Of a DNA stretch of 64,000 bases, positions 51,446-60,769 are shown one piece after another (position 1 is the first letter of the stretch; the number at the start of each line of letters is the position of its first letter). The stretch spans positions 1-64,000 of the IMG/VR virus record IMGVR_UViG_3300002138_000190; one strand, given 5' to 3'. The notes beneath the pieces were generated by a model. That model did not search any database. It saw only the letters and a program-made list of their open reading frames with translations, and was not told the origin of the DNA. The translations under genes were made by a program, and so were the position numbers. Origin of the DNA: a virus.

Positions 51446-52012
51446 TTAACAGTCTATATTAACACCAGCAATAATTTGAATAGAAGCTCCAGCTGCTGTT
51501 GCTGCATTAAATGCAATAGAAGAAACATTAATGTCACCATTGTTGAATACTTGAGTGGCACTTGCATCAATTGAAAATACAGCTGCTGTAGATCCATTTA
51601 GTTTCACATTTATTGCGGATGCTCCATTGTTGGTAATTTGGATAAAATTAGCAACACCATTGAAATTTGTTATGTAATCTACAGCGGTTACAAAACTTGT
51701 GGTAACAGTTGAAACAGCTGTTACAATTGGAATACTGTATGGTTCATTATTTATGCAAACACCACCATCATCCTCCATAATTTCTAGGAAAGATGTTTCT
51801 TCAGTTGCAGTTCCTATTGGTGCTGATACAAACTGTTTGTAATAATTGCTTCCGTAGAATTCAGTACCATCTGCCATTTCCATAATCTTCCCACTACAAG
51901 AAGTAATGTATGCAGTTCGTTGAATACTGGTATTAAGTTGTATATTTGTAGCTGAATTAAGATCGAGCTTGCCTTGAACACTATTATTTAATTTAACTTT
52001 GAAAAGACTCAT
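51446..52012 (-). CDS. Virion structural protein
   Basis: 188 residues with a strong AAAGGAG. MSLFKVKLNN start; Ser/Thr/Ala-rich beta sequence ending with Ig/jelly-roll-like repeats (FIQITNNGASAINVKLNG, STQVFNNGDINVSSIAF). Own terminator implies an independently expressed abundant protein, such as a decoration protein. Assignment is by composition. Confidence 0.6.
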   Translation of the reverse strand: MSLFKVKLNNSVQGKLDLNSATNIQLNTSIQRTAYITSCSGKIMEMADGTEFYGSNYYKQFVSAPIGTATEETSFLEIMEDDGGVCINNEPYSIPIVTAVSTVTTSFVTAVDYITNFNGVANFIQITNNGASAINVKLNGSTAAVFSIDASATQVFNNGDINVSSIAFNAATAAGASIQIIAGVNIDC

Positions 52013-52063
52013 ACATTTCTCCTTTAATAATTTTATATTATCGTATAACTCTATTTATTGTAA

Positions 52064-52657
52064 TTAATTTAAAATTTCATGATTTGGAAACAGTTTTTTG
52101 TAAAGATTTATACTTGTTGATTTTTCATTAAATAAAAATGTTGGTATTCCATAAAAAGCTGCTGCAAATAACTCTGGTGATTCAATTCCTGTGATAGCAC
52201 CTATTTCTTGTTTATTGTTAACTTTTTCAACAATTTCATAACCTTTTTTGCACATTTCATTTTTTATTTTTGTAATTTCTAAATCTGTCAAAGACTTATT
52301 TATTGAATTTTTAACTAATAAACATTTTTTTGAAATTTGTTTTTTAATTTCAAAATAAAAATCAAATTTTTCAAAATTAATTAAATTTTCAATTGGATTT
52401 GATATAAAATTTTCTTTTAAATCAAAAACATAACCAAACATTTGATTTTCTTGCAAAAAGGTTTTAGAAATTACATTTTTTTTACTTTTGAATTTGTCAT
52501 AAATTTTTGTGTTATAACAATAATAAATATTTAAATTTTCGTATGTTTTTTCTAATAAATCTCTTAAATTAGATAATATTACAGGATAAATAAAATTATC
52601 ACCTAAATATGAAATACAGTAGTTTTTATAAATGTTTTTGTAATTTGATAATATCAT
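52064..52657 (-). CDS. Possible degenerate glycosyltransferase-like protein
   Basis: 197 residues. GAITGIESPELFAAAFYGIPTFLF near the C-terminus resembles the sugar-binding 'G.ES...AAA.GIP.I' region of GT-B enzymes, but an N-terminal donor site is not obvious and the protein is short. Starts 13 bases from a divergent small gene. Uncertain. Confidence 0.45.
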   Translation of the reverse strand: MILSNYKNIYKNYCISYLGDNFIYPVILSNLRDLLEKTYENLNIYYCYNTKIYDKFKSKKNVISKTFLQENQMFGYVFDLKENFISNPIENLINFEKFDFYFEIKKQISKKCLLVKNSINKSLTDLEITKIKNEMCKKGYEIVEKVNNKQEIGAITGIESPELFAAAFYGIPTFLFNEKSTSINLYKKLFPNHEILN

Positions 52658-52670
52658 GAGTTAAAATAAT

Positions 52671-52844
52671 ATGGAAGACAATATTTTAAAAGACACAGCA
52701 TCTAATTTTTTAGATGCTGCAAATGCATTAGAAGAATTTTTAAATAATTTTGAAATAGACAGCATTGATAAAGATCAAACTGTCCAAGAAATTTTTAAAA
52801 ATATTAAAAAAAATAAAAATTTACTTTTTAAAGAATTGGAATAA
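52671..52844 (+). CDS. Small helical acidic protein
   Basis: 57 residues (MEDNILKDTASNFLDAANAL...), helical and acidic with a Lys-rich end. The TAA is directly followed by the next ATG at 52845. No Shine-Dalgarno. Likely real because of tight coupling. Confidence 0.55.
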   Translation: MEDNILKDTASNFLDAANALEEFLNNFEIDSIDKDQTVQEIFKNIKKNKNLLFKELE

Positions 52845-53204
52845 ATGCAAAATTTTTTATACATGCCTAGAAGAGATAGAAAAGGAATGATACTTGTAAT
52901 GGTGTTTGATGGAGAAAAAGTTACAAGAACCAGCATTAAAAACTTTGCAATTATTGGATTAAATAGTGAAAAAACAAAAACTTTAGAAGATTTTTATAAG
53001 CCTTATCGCATGAATTATGATTTTGTAATAGAATCTGCTGTTGATTTTGACACTTTAAAAAAAAGACTTTTAGAAAAGGGATTTAGAAATTTACCTATTA
53101 CAAATAGGCCAGTTTTTTCAAATTGGCAAAAAGAAAATCCAAAAAACTTTTTACAATCTCAAAAAATAATGTTGCAAAAAAAGAATTTGTTTGATATAAA
53201 ATAA
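52845..53204 (+). CDS. Hypothetical protein
   Basis: 119 residues, basic, alpha/beta (MPRRDRKGMILVMVFDGEKV, VIESAVDFDTLKKRLLEKGF). No family. Coupled to the small gene upstream. Confidence 0.55.
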   Translation: MQNFLYMPRRDRKGMILVMVFDGEKVTRTSIKNFAIIGLNSEKTKTLEDFYKPYRMNYDFVIESAVDFDTLKKRLLEKGFRNLPITNRPVFSNWQKENPKNFLQSQKIMLQKKNLFDIK

Positions 53205-53249
53205 TCTGGTGAAAGAATTACCCCTTTAATAGGATTGCAGGAGAAAAAT

Positions 53250-53849
53250 ATGCAAGAGACTATTTCAACGGTTAATGCTGGTTCTTGTTCTATTGGAAAT
53301 CCAACCAATGTTTCAAAAGAACAAGGGCAGAAGAACTATCAAACATCAGTAAAAAACCAAGAAGATTATTATAAAAATTTAATAATATCTATATTGGCAT
53401 TTTGCGTTATCGCATTAGCAGCATTTGCTATTTTCCAAAACAATAAAATTGAAGGATTAAGTTTGGTCAATTCAGTTAATTCTGCTGGTGGAAAGCTAAA
53501 CGATGATAACTTTAGAGAAGTTTATTATAATTTGCTAATGGACATTAGGAATAACAACAGGCAATCTGATGTTGAAAACAGTAAAAATGCTGGCAGGGTG
53601 GATGGAATTTTGTCAGTTATTTCCAACCAAAAACCTGATTCTAATGATTTTACTAAAATTTGGCATGAAGGATATTATCGTGGCATGAATCAATTGGAAG
53701 ATGCAAGAGTTGCAGAATATGTTCGAGGTTATCATGCAGCATGTGATGATCTTAATTGTCCTTCAACTGCAAAAGAAAAAGCTTATAATGGAATTAATAA
53801 TAAAATTGGTGTTGATAACTCTGAGATACCAGTTGAAATTAAAAAGTAA
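53250..53849 (+). CDS. Single-pass membrane protein
   Basis: 199 residues from ATG 53250 after CAGGAGA. A single hydrophobic helix (~43-62, NLIISILAFCVIALAAFAIF) follows a Ser/Gln-rich head; a ~135-residue soluble region follows with Gly/Tyr-rich helical EGYYRGMNQLED. Signal-anchor type. Function not known; could be lysis-related or superinfection exclusion. Confidence 0.6.
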   Translation: MQETISTVNAGSCSIGNPTNVSKEQGQKNYQTSVKNQEDYYKNLIISILAFCVIALAAFAIFQNNKIEGLSLVNSVNSAGGKLNDDNFREVYYNLLMDIRNNNRQSDVENSKNAGRVDGILSVISNQKPDSNDFTKIWHEGYYRGMNQLEDARVAEYVRGYHAACDDLNCPSTAKEKAYNGINNKIGVDNSEIPVEIKK

Positions 53850-53865
53850 CCATTAATTTATTATT

Positions 53866-53897
53866 AAAAAAGCACTATTAAAATTTAGTGCTTTTTT
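53866..53897. terminator. Bidirectional rho-independent terminator
   Basis: AAAAAAGCACTA (53866-53877) pairs with TAGTGCTTTTTT (53886-53897), extendable to 15 base pairs. Between convergent genes ending 53849 and 53896. Confidence 0.85.
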
Positions 53898-54183
53898 AAT
53901 AACTTTTATGTTTTGTGTCATTTTCTTCAATTGAAAAAATTCCCTTTTTCGTCTTTATTGTTAGAATATTATTTACAGATTCAATTATTGTTCCACCATT
54001 TTTTCTAAAACATTTTGCTATTTCAAATATGTTTCCCTCATGAACTTCTATTTTTTCAATTAAAATTGAAAATTTTATTTTTGAATATACTTTTTCTGAA
54101 ATGTTTTTTTCATTTTCGTTTATGGAATTTTTTTTCAACCATTTGTCAAAACCATCATAAGATAAAAAATTATTGTTGTTCAT
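53896..54183 (-). CDS. Small protein, loosely targeting-like start
   Basis: 95 residues from ATG 54183 (overlapping the upstream gene by 14 bases). MNNNNFLSYDGFDKWLKKNSINENE includes a DGFDKWLKK stretch similar to the packaged-protein signals but displaced. The rest is an alpha/beta domain (EGNIFEIAKCFRKNGG). Uncertain class. Confidence 0.5.
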   Translation of the reverse strand: MNNNNFLSYDGFDKWLKKNSINENEKNISEKVYSKIKFSILIEKIEVHEGNIFEIAKCFRKNGGTIIESVNNILTIKTKKGIFSIEENDTKHKSY

Positions 54184-55084
54184 GAAAATCTTCTTTAAAT
54201 TCCTCTTCATTTATATAGGTTGCATAATAAAAACTTTTATCAATTCCAAAATATTTTATTTTTGTTTCTGGTTTGTTTTTCATAAACCAAAATATATTTG
54301 CGTTGATAATTTCGTCTGCTAGAATTTGTTGAGGATATTGATACATGTTATTTTTTAAAATTGCACCATTTTTATTTTCTTTGTAGCCATCAGAACAAGA
54401 CATTAAGTAAATATTCTTGGCATTGCCATAATAACAATTTATTAAAGCAGCACAAATAGGATTTCTATAATCATCTATGTGCTTTGAATAATCATTTTTT
54501 ATTGGTGCTTGATAATTTTTATTGGGAGTAGAATGATAAACATATAATCCTGCTCCGTAATTGTAATTTTTAAAAAACTCTGGATGAGTTTTAGTACTTG
54601 CCAACAATCTTGGAAATATTCTTTTGTTTATGCTGCTTAAACAATCTTTGTAGGGATTATTTATTACAAAAAGACTTGGCAAATACTTGTTCTTATTCCA
54701 AAGTTTTAGTGAATTGTTTGTTAAAATAATATATGGATTGCGTATTTTTACAGAATTAATTAAATTTAATGTTTTTTCAAATTCAAAACCATCAGATACT
54801 ATAAATACTGTTTTATCAAATAAATTTTCAGCTTCGTAAGTAGAATTCTTGTGATAACTATTGATAATTTCATTATTGATAATCGTACTAATTTCATGCT
54901 CTAAATAAAAATTGTTTAAATCTAAAGCAGAAGCATGGTTTATACCAAAATCTCTTACCCAAATTTTTTTATTATCTGTTAAAGCATATTGATTTCCCGA
55001 ATGATGATTGCGAATTGAAATTTTAAATTTTTCATTTCTTGTTTTTACATGGTATGATTGCAAAACACGGATAGTCTTCTCCAT
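54170..55084 (-). CDS. Possible DUF115/MAF-like glycosyltransferase
   Basis: 304 residues from ATG 55084 six bases after TTGGAG. Strands such as TVFIVSDGFEFEKTLNLI, PYIILTNNSLKLWNKNKYLP and NIYLMSCSDGYKENKNG follow the shape of the DUF115/motility-accessory (Maf) family, which glycosylates surface proteins. Overlaps the upstream fibre gene's end by 53 bases in another frame. Low-confidence family. Confidence 0.4.
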   Translation of the reverse strand: MEKTIRVLQSYHVKTRNEKFKISIRNHHSGNQYALTDNKKIWVRDFGINHASALDLNNFYLEHEISTIINNEIINSYHKNSTYEAENLFDKTVFIVSDGFEFEKTLNLINSVKIRNPYIILTNNSLKLWNKNKYLPSLFVINNPYKDCLSSINKRIFPRLLASTKTHPEFFKNYNYGAGLYVYHSTPNKNYQAPIKNDYSKHIDDYRNPICAALINCYYGNAKNIYLMSCSDGYKENKNGAILKNNMYQYPQQILADEIINANIFWFMKNKPETKIKYFGIDKSFYYATYINEEEFKEDFHEQQ

Positions 55085-57443
55085 TTTCATCTCCAAGGAT
55101 TTTTTTATAGTCTAACTCAATTTTAACTTCAATTGGACTGCCTTTGTATACCATTTCAATTTCTGGATTTTCAGGCATTTTTAAGTTTATTTCTGATGGT
55201 ATTGATCCTCTTATTTCAATAAAATCAGGAATTCCAGTAATACTGATTGATTGAGGAATATTTCCAATATCAAACTTAATCATGCATGGCAATTCAATGT
55301 CACTCTCTAATCTAATAATACTTGGTATATTTTCTGATTTTAAAAATATAGTATTTGGCATGTTCCCAGCATCTATTTGGATAATACTAGGAAAATCACT
55401 TACAATTTTAATTTCAGTTGGAAGTTTGTCTTCAAGTTTTATTTTTATGTCTTTTATTTCGGGCATTTGTATCTGAATGTATTCAGGAATATCATGTAAT
55501 ACTTGAATGTCTCTAATTTCAGGTACTATTAAGTTAATTTCTTTTGGAATACCATTTGTATCGTAATCCATTTCCATTCTTAAATCAGTAAAATTTAATT
55601 TATCGGAATCTCCATGCAATGAATTTTTTGCATTATTGGCTGCATACAAAGCAGAAGATGGACATACAATGTTTACAGTACATTTAACTACTGGGGGAGT
55701 ACCCCAGTAAACACTAATCATTGGCGGGCTATTATAATTAAGATTAATTGTATTAGGAATACTACTGCCACCAGCTATTATGATTGTATCTGGTATTTTA
55801 GAATCTGTAAAACTAATTATAGATGGAATTGTTTGCCCAATTAAAATAATTTCACTTGGGAAACAACCACCAACAACAGATATGACAGATGGAATAGTGC
55901 CTTCAATTTTTATTGTAGATGGAACATTAACAGGGCCAAATGAAATTGGGCCGAAAGATGGAGCAGGGCCAAATAGAATTGGGCCTAAAGCTGGAGTAGG
56001 GCCAAAAACAACTGGGCCTAAAGATGGAGCAGGGCCAAAAACAATTGGGCCTAAAGATGGAGTAGGGCCAAAGTTAATTGGGCCTAAAGATGGAGCAGGG
56101 CCAAAGTTAATTGGGCCTAAAGCTGGAGCAGGGCCAAAGTTAATTGGGCCTAAAGCTGGAGCAGGGCCAAATGTAATAATTGAAGGCAATGTAACACCAA
56201 CAAGTGTAATAATTGAAGGTATTGTCGGTGTAAGGCTAATAATGCATGGTATTATAGGTGTAAGGCTAATAATGCATGGTATTATAGGTGTAAGGCTAAT
56301 AATGCATGGTATTATAGGTGTAAGGCTAATAATACTTGGTATTATCGGAAAATTAGCAAAAGATATAATACTTGGTATTATTGGTATATTTGTGAAAGAT
56401 ATAATACTTGGTATATTTATTGGGGAAAAACTAATAAATGAAGGTATGTTTACTGGACCAAAAGAAATTATACTAGGTATGGGTGGTACTATGCTAATTA
56501 TGGATGGAACATTTATATAAATACTTGGAATAGATGGAAAACTAGGAACATTTATGCAAGGAAAAACAATTGGAGGTATGTTTATGCTTCCAACTGGAAT
56601 ATTAGGGTTTGGTATAGAAAAATTAGGTATGGCAGGACAAGATGGGATAGTTAAATTTAAGGTTTGTTGTTGTTGTGCTATTCTAGGTTCTGATGGATTT
56701 GCCCTTTGCAAAGCAGTTTGTACAGTTGTACATTTAGGGGATAATACTGTTACAACAGGATCAATACTAGAAGACAAAGCATATATTTTTCTTCCTGACA
56801 AAGTACTCGTTGTACTATCCCCATCGCCAAAATCAATAGTAAATGATGTATAAACACCATTTATTTGCAAATTGTAACTTGCTAAAATACCAGTATTTAA
56901 ATTAGTTTCCAAAATTGTAAATGTGAAATTGATTTCAGGACATCCATAATCATCTAAAATTGGAGGTGTTAAAAATAAGTTTCTAATTTTCCAATCTAAG
57001 GTTGTTTGATCTATGTCAAAGTCAATTCCTATAAATTTTTCTAAATTAACAATTGCTTTTACTAATTGATTGTGATGTTCAGCTACAACAAATCCTCTGA
57101 TTGAAGTTCCAGCTTTATTAAAACGACTTGGTTCTCCACCTAAGTTTCTTATGCAATTTTTTAATGCAATTATTTTACCAGTTACATATTCTTTTTCTAC
57201 ATTGTTGTAATATAATAATTCACCGTTAATTGTAGCAAAACCATTAATTGGCCAAGGATCTTCTGTTAGATATTTATTTGTATACGGCAAAATGTAAATT
57301 ATTTCAGACCATGCAAAGTTATCTGATGCCAAAAATGATTCTGTGGTATTTTTTACTTTAAATAGAGTATAGTCTGTGTCAATTCCGTAAGGATACACAG
57401 GTTGTGGTATAAAATTTTGATTTTGATTGCTTAATTCACCCAA
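55032..57443 (-). CDS. Large fibre protein with repeat shaft
   Basis: 803 residues. The N-terminal module (~1-160) ends in VVAEHHNQLVKAIVNLEKFIG, shared with the two paralogs upstream. A PKD-like domain contains IDFGDGDSTT. The shaft has ~10-residue IPxIISLTPI repeats and seven 11-residue GPAPALGPINF repeats, then a beta-rich end with further IPxxI motifs (MPNTIFLKSENIPSIIRLE). Such periodic hydrophobic/Pro sequences form beta-spiral shafts. Tail fibre or adhesin is likely. Confidence 0.75.
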   Translation of the reverse strand: MGELSNQNQNFIPQPVYPYGIDTDYTLFKVKNTTESFLASDNFAWSEIIYILPYTNKYLTEDPWPINGFATINGELLYYNNVEKEYVTGKIIALKNCIRNLGGEPSRFNKAGTSIRGFVVAEHHNQLVKAIVNLEKFIGIDFDIDQTTLDWKIRNLFLTPPILDDYGCPEINFTFTILETNLNTGILASYNLQINGVYTSFTIDFGDGDSTTSTLSGRKIYALSSSIDPVVTVLSPKCTTVQTALQRANPSEPRIAQQQQTLNLTIPSCPAIPNFSIPNPNIPVGSINIPPIVFPCINVPSFPSIPSIYINVPSIISIVPPIPSIISFGPVNIPSFISFSPINIPSIISFTNIPIIPSIISFANFPIIPSIISLTPIIPCIISLTPIIPCIISLTPIIPCIISLTPTIPSIITLVGVTLPSIITFGPAPALGPINFGPAPALGPINFGPAPSLGPINFGPTPSLGPIVFGPAPSLGPVVFGPTPALGPILFGPAPSFGPISFGPVNVPSTIKIEGTIPSVISVVGGCFPSEIILIGQTIPSIISFTDSKIPDTIIIAGGSSIPNTINLNYNSPPMISVYWGTPPVVKCTVNIVCPSSALYAANNAKNSLHGDSDKLNFTDLRMEMDYDTNGIPKEINLIVPEIRDIQVLHDIPEYIQIQMPEIKDIKIKLEDKLPTEIKIVSDFPSIIQIDAGNMPNTIFLKSENIPSIIRLESDIELPCMIKFDIGNIPQSISITGIPDFIEIRGSIPSEINLKMPENPEIEMVYKGSPIEVKIELDYKKILGDENGEDYPCFAIIPCKNKK
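55936..56345. repeat. 33-base and 30-base tandem repeats (fibre shaft)
   Basis: Seven ~33-base copies encode GPAPALGPINF units (about 55936-56170), then four 30-base copies encode IPCIISLTPI units (about 56215-56345), all in frame on the minus strand. Not a CRISPR array, because the spacing is codon-periodic and spacers are absent. Confidence 0.85.
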
Positions 57444-57481
57444 ATTTTCACCTTTTCCATAATGTATTTATAATAGTTGTA

Positions 57482-59713
57482 TTAATAATTACCCATATAC
57501 CATTGTTTTAATCTTGTTCTATTTGGCAAAGAAGAAAAAGTTAAATCTATGTTGTTGAATTTAATAAATGTTTTAGGACTATAATCATAAGATATATATG
57601 CTAAATGATCATTATCAGATGTTGCTAATAAAGTATTATTTTCATTATTAAAGCCAATTACATTTTTATCTTGTAGTGAAACAAATGAAACAGAGTTGTT
57701 GCCTGTGCCAGCAGTATACCAAACACTTCCAATATCATCAAAAACTGATATAGCTCCAGAATTATTAAAGAAAAATAGCCCATTGCTCATATTTACTAAA
57801 TCACCTTCAAGCTTAACTGAGCCAGCAATATCTGTTAATTTTCTTAATCCACTAATTGCATTTCCAACTGTTGCTATAGTTCCATAAAAGCTAAAAATTC
57901 TTAAATTCGTTCCGCTAATGATATTTCTCAATATATATCCTGCATTATTTTTCCATGTTGTTCTGTAAATAGAAAAATCACCAGTTAAATTTTCACCTGT
58001 TGAAGGGTTAAAACTACTTGGATTTACTGTTAAGTCTAATGCTGTTCCTTGAAAATTTGAACTATTAAATGTTGTATTTGAAACAGATTGAGTTGTTAAA
58101 TTAAAAACTTGTAAATTTAAATTAGTTGGAGATGAAAAAGGAACAGTTGCTGTATTGGGCAAGCCAAACATAAAATAAGCAAACGAACCAGTATTTAGAA
58201 AAGTCCAGTTGTATGGTCTTAAAAAACTAGTTTGAGTACTATATGTTTTTTCAAACCCATTAAATATATTAACATTTATTTCTTCAACTGTTCGAGGTTC
58301 TATATTTGTTCTTCCACTAGCCCAAAACAAATAAGAATTTCCTGAAAATCCACTAGTTTGATAGGTAGCTGGACAAAATCCTACATTTCTTGCAAATTCA
58401 TATTTTTGAATATCTTCATTTGCTGTTCCATTCAAAAAAGAATTGTCTGTTCCTAAGTTTAATATTGGTGTTTGTGGTGTTTTAAATGTTTCTGAGATTA
58501 GACCAAATTCAGTTACTTGTACTTGGGATGTAGATTGATCACCATATAATAACAATGTGTAAAGCCACATCCAAATATTTTTGTTTTCTATAATATCAAT
58601 TGCATCGTTAACAGTTGTAATCCTAAAAGAATTTGATAATGTGTCACATCGTAGTATGACATCAAAAATGCCACCTGTATCATACAAAGCAGTAGTGACA
58701 ATATCGTTTCCATGTGTTAAATCATCAGAAAAATTCCAGTTATAAAATTCAATAGGATCAATTGGATTTCCATATTGATCTACTTCTTCTCCAGCATAGG
58801 TTCTGCCAGTAGAAGGATTTATTCCAGATGGAATGCGAAAATAAATTAAACTGTTTGTAGGTGCTCTAACAGTTAATCCTGTAGTGGATTGATATGGTTG
58901 TTCGTCAATATATATTTTTGCAATATCTGGTGCTGGAAATCTTGCATCAATTAAATCTTCAAAAATTAAAGAATCGCTGCCAAATTTATTTTTTATTGTG
59001 TATTTTACAGTATAAACACCACTTATTTCATAAGTTTTTGTAATTATTTGATTTGAACTTAATGTTTCGTCTGAATCATTTTTGTAATTGAATGTTTTTA
59101 TATCTCCATCACCAAAATCCCAAGTAGTTTTTATAGCATTATCAGCATTGTCAGTTGCTGTCCTAAAGCTTAAATCTGTAAAATCAACAGTAAAAGGTAC
59201 AATTCCTATTTTTTTATTTGCTGATATCCAAGCTTTTGGCTTCAACGCAACACTTCTCAAATAATTTATTCTTTCTTCTAAAGATCCTACTTTTGGAATT
59301 AATCCAACATCTCCATAAATGCCAGAAAATTTTTCAATATTTACAATTGAGTCTTTAATAGCGTTGTGATGTTGTGCTACAACATTCATTATTAGGGTTG
59401 TTATTTTTGCTTTTTTAGAAACATTTGGAAAGCCTTCTAATATTTCAATATTGTTGAAAGTGCTAGTAGCATTATCTTTTGAATTGTAGAAAAAACTAAT
59501 AGCTCTTTCATCAATTTCTGCACATTGATCTGTTAGTGTTATGATACCACTTGGTGGAAACATGGCCATTTCTGTTGCAGAAGCATTTGAAACTATTGTT
59601 TTGTCACCAACATTGTAATCTTTAGCTAAGCTTGTTACTAATGAGTCTTTAACAACATAAGTATTAGTATCTGTGTCAATTATATCTGGATATGTAATTT
59701 TTGGTAATGTCAT
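57482..59713 (-). CDS. Fibre/adhesin paralog with PKD domain
   Basis: 743 residues. The conserved N-terminal module ends at NVVAQHHNAIKDSIVNIEKF. A PKD domain carries TTWDFGDGD and a VKYTIKN strand (~180-250). A large beta-rich C-terminus follows with YNWNFSDDLTHGND and many Asn/Thr/Ser. It starts one base after the stop of its upstream paralog (TGA..ATG coupling). Likely distal part of the tail-fibre or surface fibres. Confidence 0.75.
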   Translation of the reverse strand: MTLPKITYPDIIDTDTNTYVVKDSLVTSLAKDYNVGDKTIVSNASATEMAMFPPSGIITLTDQCAEIDERAISFFYNSKDNATSTFNNIEILEGFPNVSKKAKITTLIMNVVAQHHNAIKDSIVNIEKFSGIYGDVGLIPKVGSLEERINYLRSVALKPKAWISANKKIGIVPFTVDFTDLSFRTATDNADNAIKTTWDFGDGDIKTFNYKNDSDETLSSNQIITKTYEISGVYTVKYTIKNKFGSDSLIFEDLIDARFPAPDIAKIYIDEQPYQSTTGLTVRAPTNSLIYFRIPSGINPSTGRTYAGEEVDQYGNPIDPIEFYNWNFSDDLTHGNDIVTTALYDTGGIFDVILRCDTLSNSFRITTVNDAIDIIENKNIWMWLYTLLLYGDQSTSQVQVTEFGLISETFKTPQTPILNLGTDNSFLNGTANEDIQKYEFARNVGFCPATYQTSGFSGNSYLFWASGRTNIEPRTVEEINVNIFNGFEKTYSTQTSFLRPYNWTFLNTGSFAYFMFGLPNTATVPFSSPTNLNLQVFNLTTQSVSNTTFNSSNFQGTALDLTVNPSSFNPSTGENLTGDFSIYRTTWKNNAGYILRNIISGTNLRIFSFYGTIATVGNAISGLRKLTDIAGSVKLEGDLVNMSNGLFFFNNSGAISVFDDIGSVWYTAGTGNNSVSFVSLQDKNVIGFNNENNTLLATSDNDHLAYISYDYSPKTFIKFNNIDLTFSSLPNRTRLKQWYMGNY

Positions 59714-59714
59714 T

Positions 59715-60740
59715 TCAACTCACAATTAATTCTTGTTGGAGATAAACACTTTTTACATTTTGTGATTCAAGAGTATCCAAAAGATAAGGTTGGTATTTGC
59801 CAGGTTCTTGATATTGATAAGTTACAACATGGATATTTGGATCTATATAATTTTCAGTTGTGCCATCACCAAACGAAAAAAATCTGTTTGTTATATTTAA
59901 ATTTGTTTGATCAACAAAAATAAAGGTAGTTGGAGCAATATTTAATTTTTGGGCAGTTGATTTTGAAATACCGCCAACTCTAGGTAAAACATAAAAGAAA
60001 GGAGCTTTTTGTTCAACATTTGAATTTATATAATTTGCTTTTGTGATAATTCCTTGTCCACCTAAGCTATTAATAACATTTAATTGAACAGTAAATAAGC
60101 CTTCTTCTGTATAAGTATGAATTGGGTTTTCTTCTGAAGAAGTAGAAGTATCGCCAAAATCCCAAAAATATTTATTACCTTTGCCAAGTGTGTAATTTTT
60201 AAAATTAACTTTAAATGGAGGGGAGCCAGATATAGGATATGCTCTAAATATTGGTTTTGGGTTTAAAATAGTTGTTTCTAATGAATTCAAAATGCCATTT
60301 AAAGATTGTTCTAATGGTTCTGATTTTTTACCTAATTTATTTTCAATGTTCAACACAGCATCTTTGATGGAATTATGATGTTCTGCAAAAACCCCTGAAT
60401 AAACTGGTGTGTCTTTTGGCCATTGTAAAATTCTACTGTTTTGAAATCCTCTAACAAGATCCATAAATGTATTGTCTGTTTTTTTAAAATAATAAACAAA
60501 CTCACTTATTCCATCTTTTGATTTTAAAGATCCTATTTTTAAAATTCCTTGAGATGGAAAATTAGTGGCATCTTCAATTGTGATTTTTTTAGAACCCATG
60601 CCTATACCAATTTTCAATTTTCCTTCAGCTAAATTTCTCGCTTCAAATAATGTTTGATACGAATCAATATTTGAAGGGAAGTCAGACAAATATCCTGTTT
60701 GGTAATATGGATCATATGATGATATTTTTTGTAACGACAT
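59715..60740 (-). CDS. Fibre/adhesin paralog with two PKD-like domains
   Basis: 341 residues. N-terminal module ending FAEHHNSIKDAVLNIENKLG, a PKD domain with YFWDFGDTSTSSEENP and HTYTEEGLFTVQLNV, and a second with FFSFGDGTTENYIDP ending in YQYQEPGKYQPY. Shortest of the three paralogs, probably the proximal adaptor. Confidence 0.75.
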   Translation of the reverse strand: MSLQKISSYDPYYQTGYLSDFPSNIDSYQTLFEARNLAEGKLKIGIGMGSKKITIEDATNFPSQGILKIGSLKSKDGISEFVYYFKKTDNTFMDLVRGFQNSRILQWPKDTPVYSGVFAEHHNSIKDAVLNIENKLGKKSEPLEQSLNGILNSLETTILNPKPIFRAYPISGSPPFKVNFKNYTLGKGNKYFWDFGDTSTSSEENPIHTYTEEGLFTVQLNVINSLGGQGIITKANYINSNVEQKAPFFYVLPRVGGISKSTAQKLNIAPTTFIFVDQTNLNITNRFFSFGDGTTENYIDPNIHVVTYQYQEPGKYQPYLLDTLESQNVKSVYLQQELIVS

Positions 60741-60769
60741 AATATATTTATATTTAAACTCTATTTAAT

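Noticed and set aside
55780-56520. Plus-strand GPKDGAGPK-repeat frame (246 codons)
   Set aside because: Antisense shadow of the fibre shaft repeats; the minus-strand protein has domains, a coupled neighbour and no interruption.
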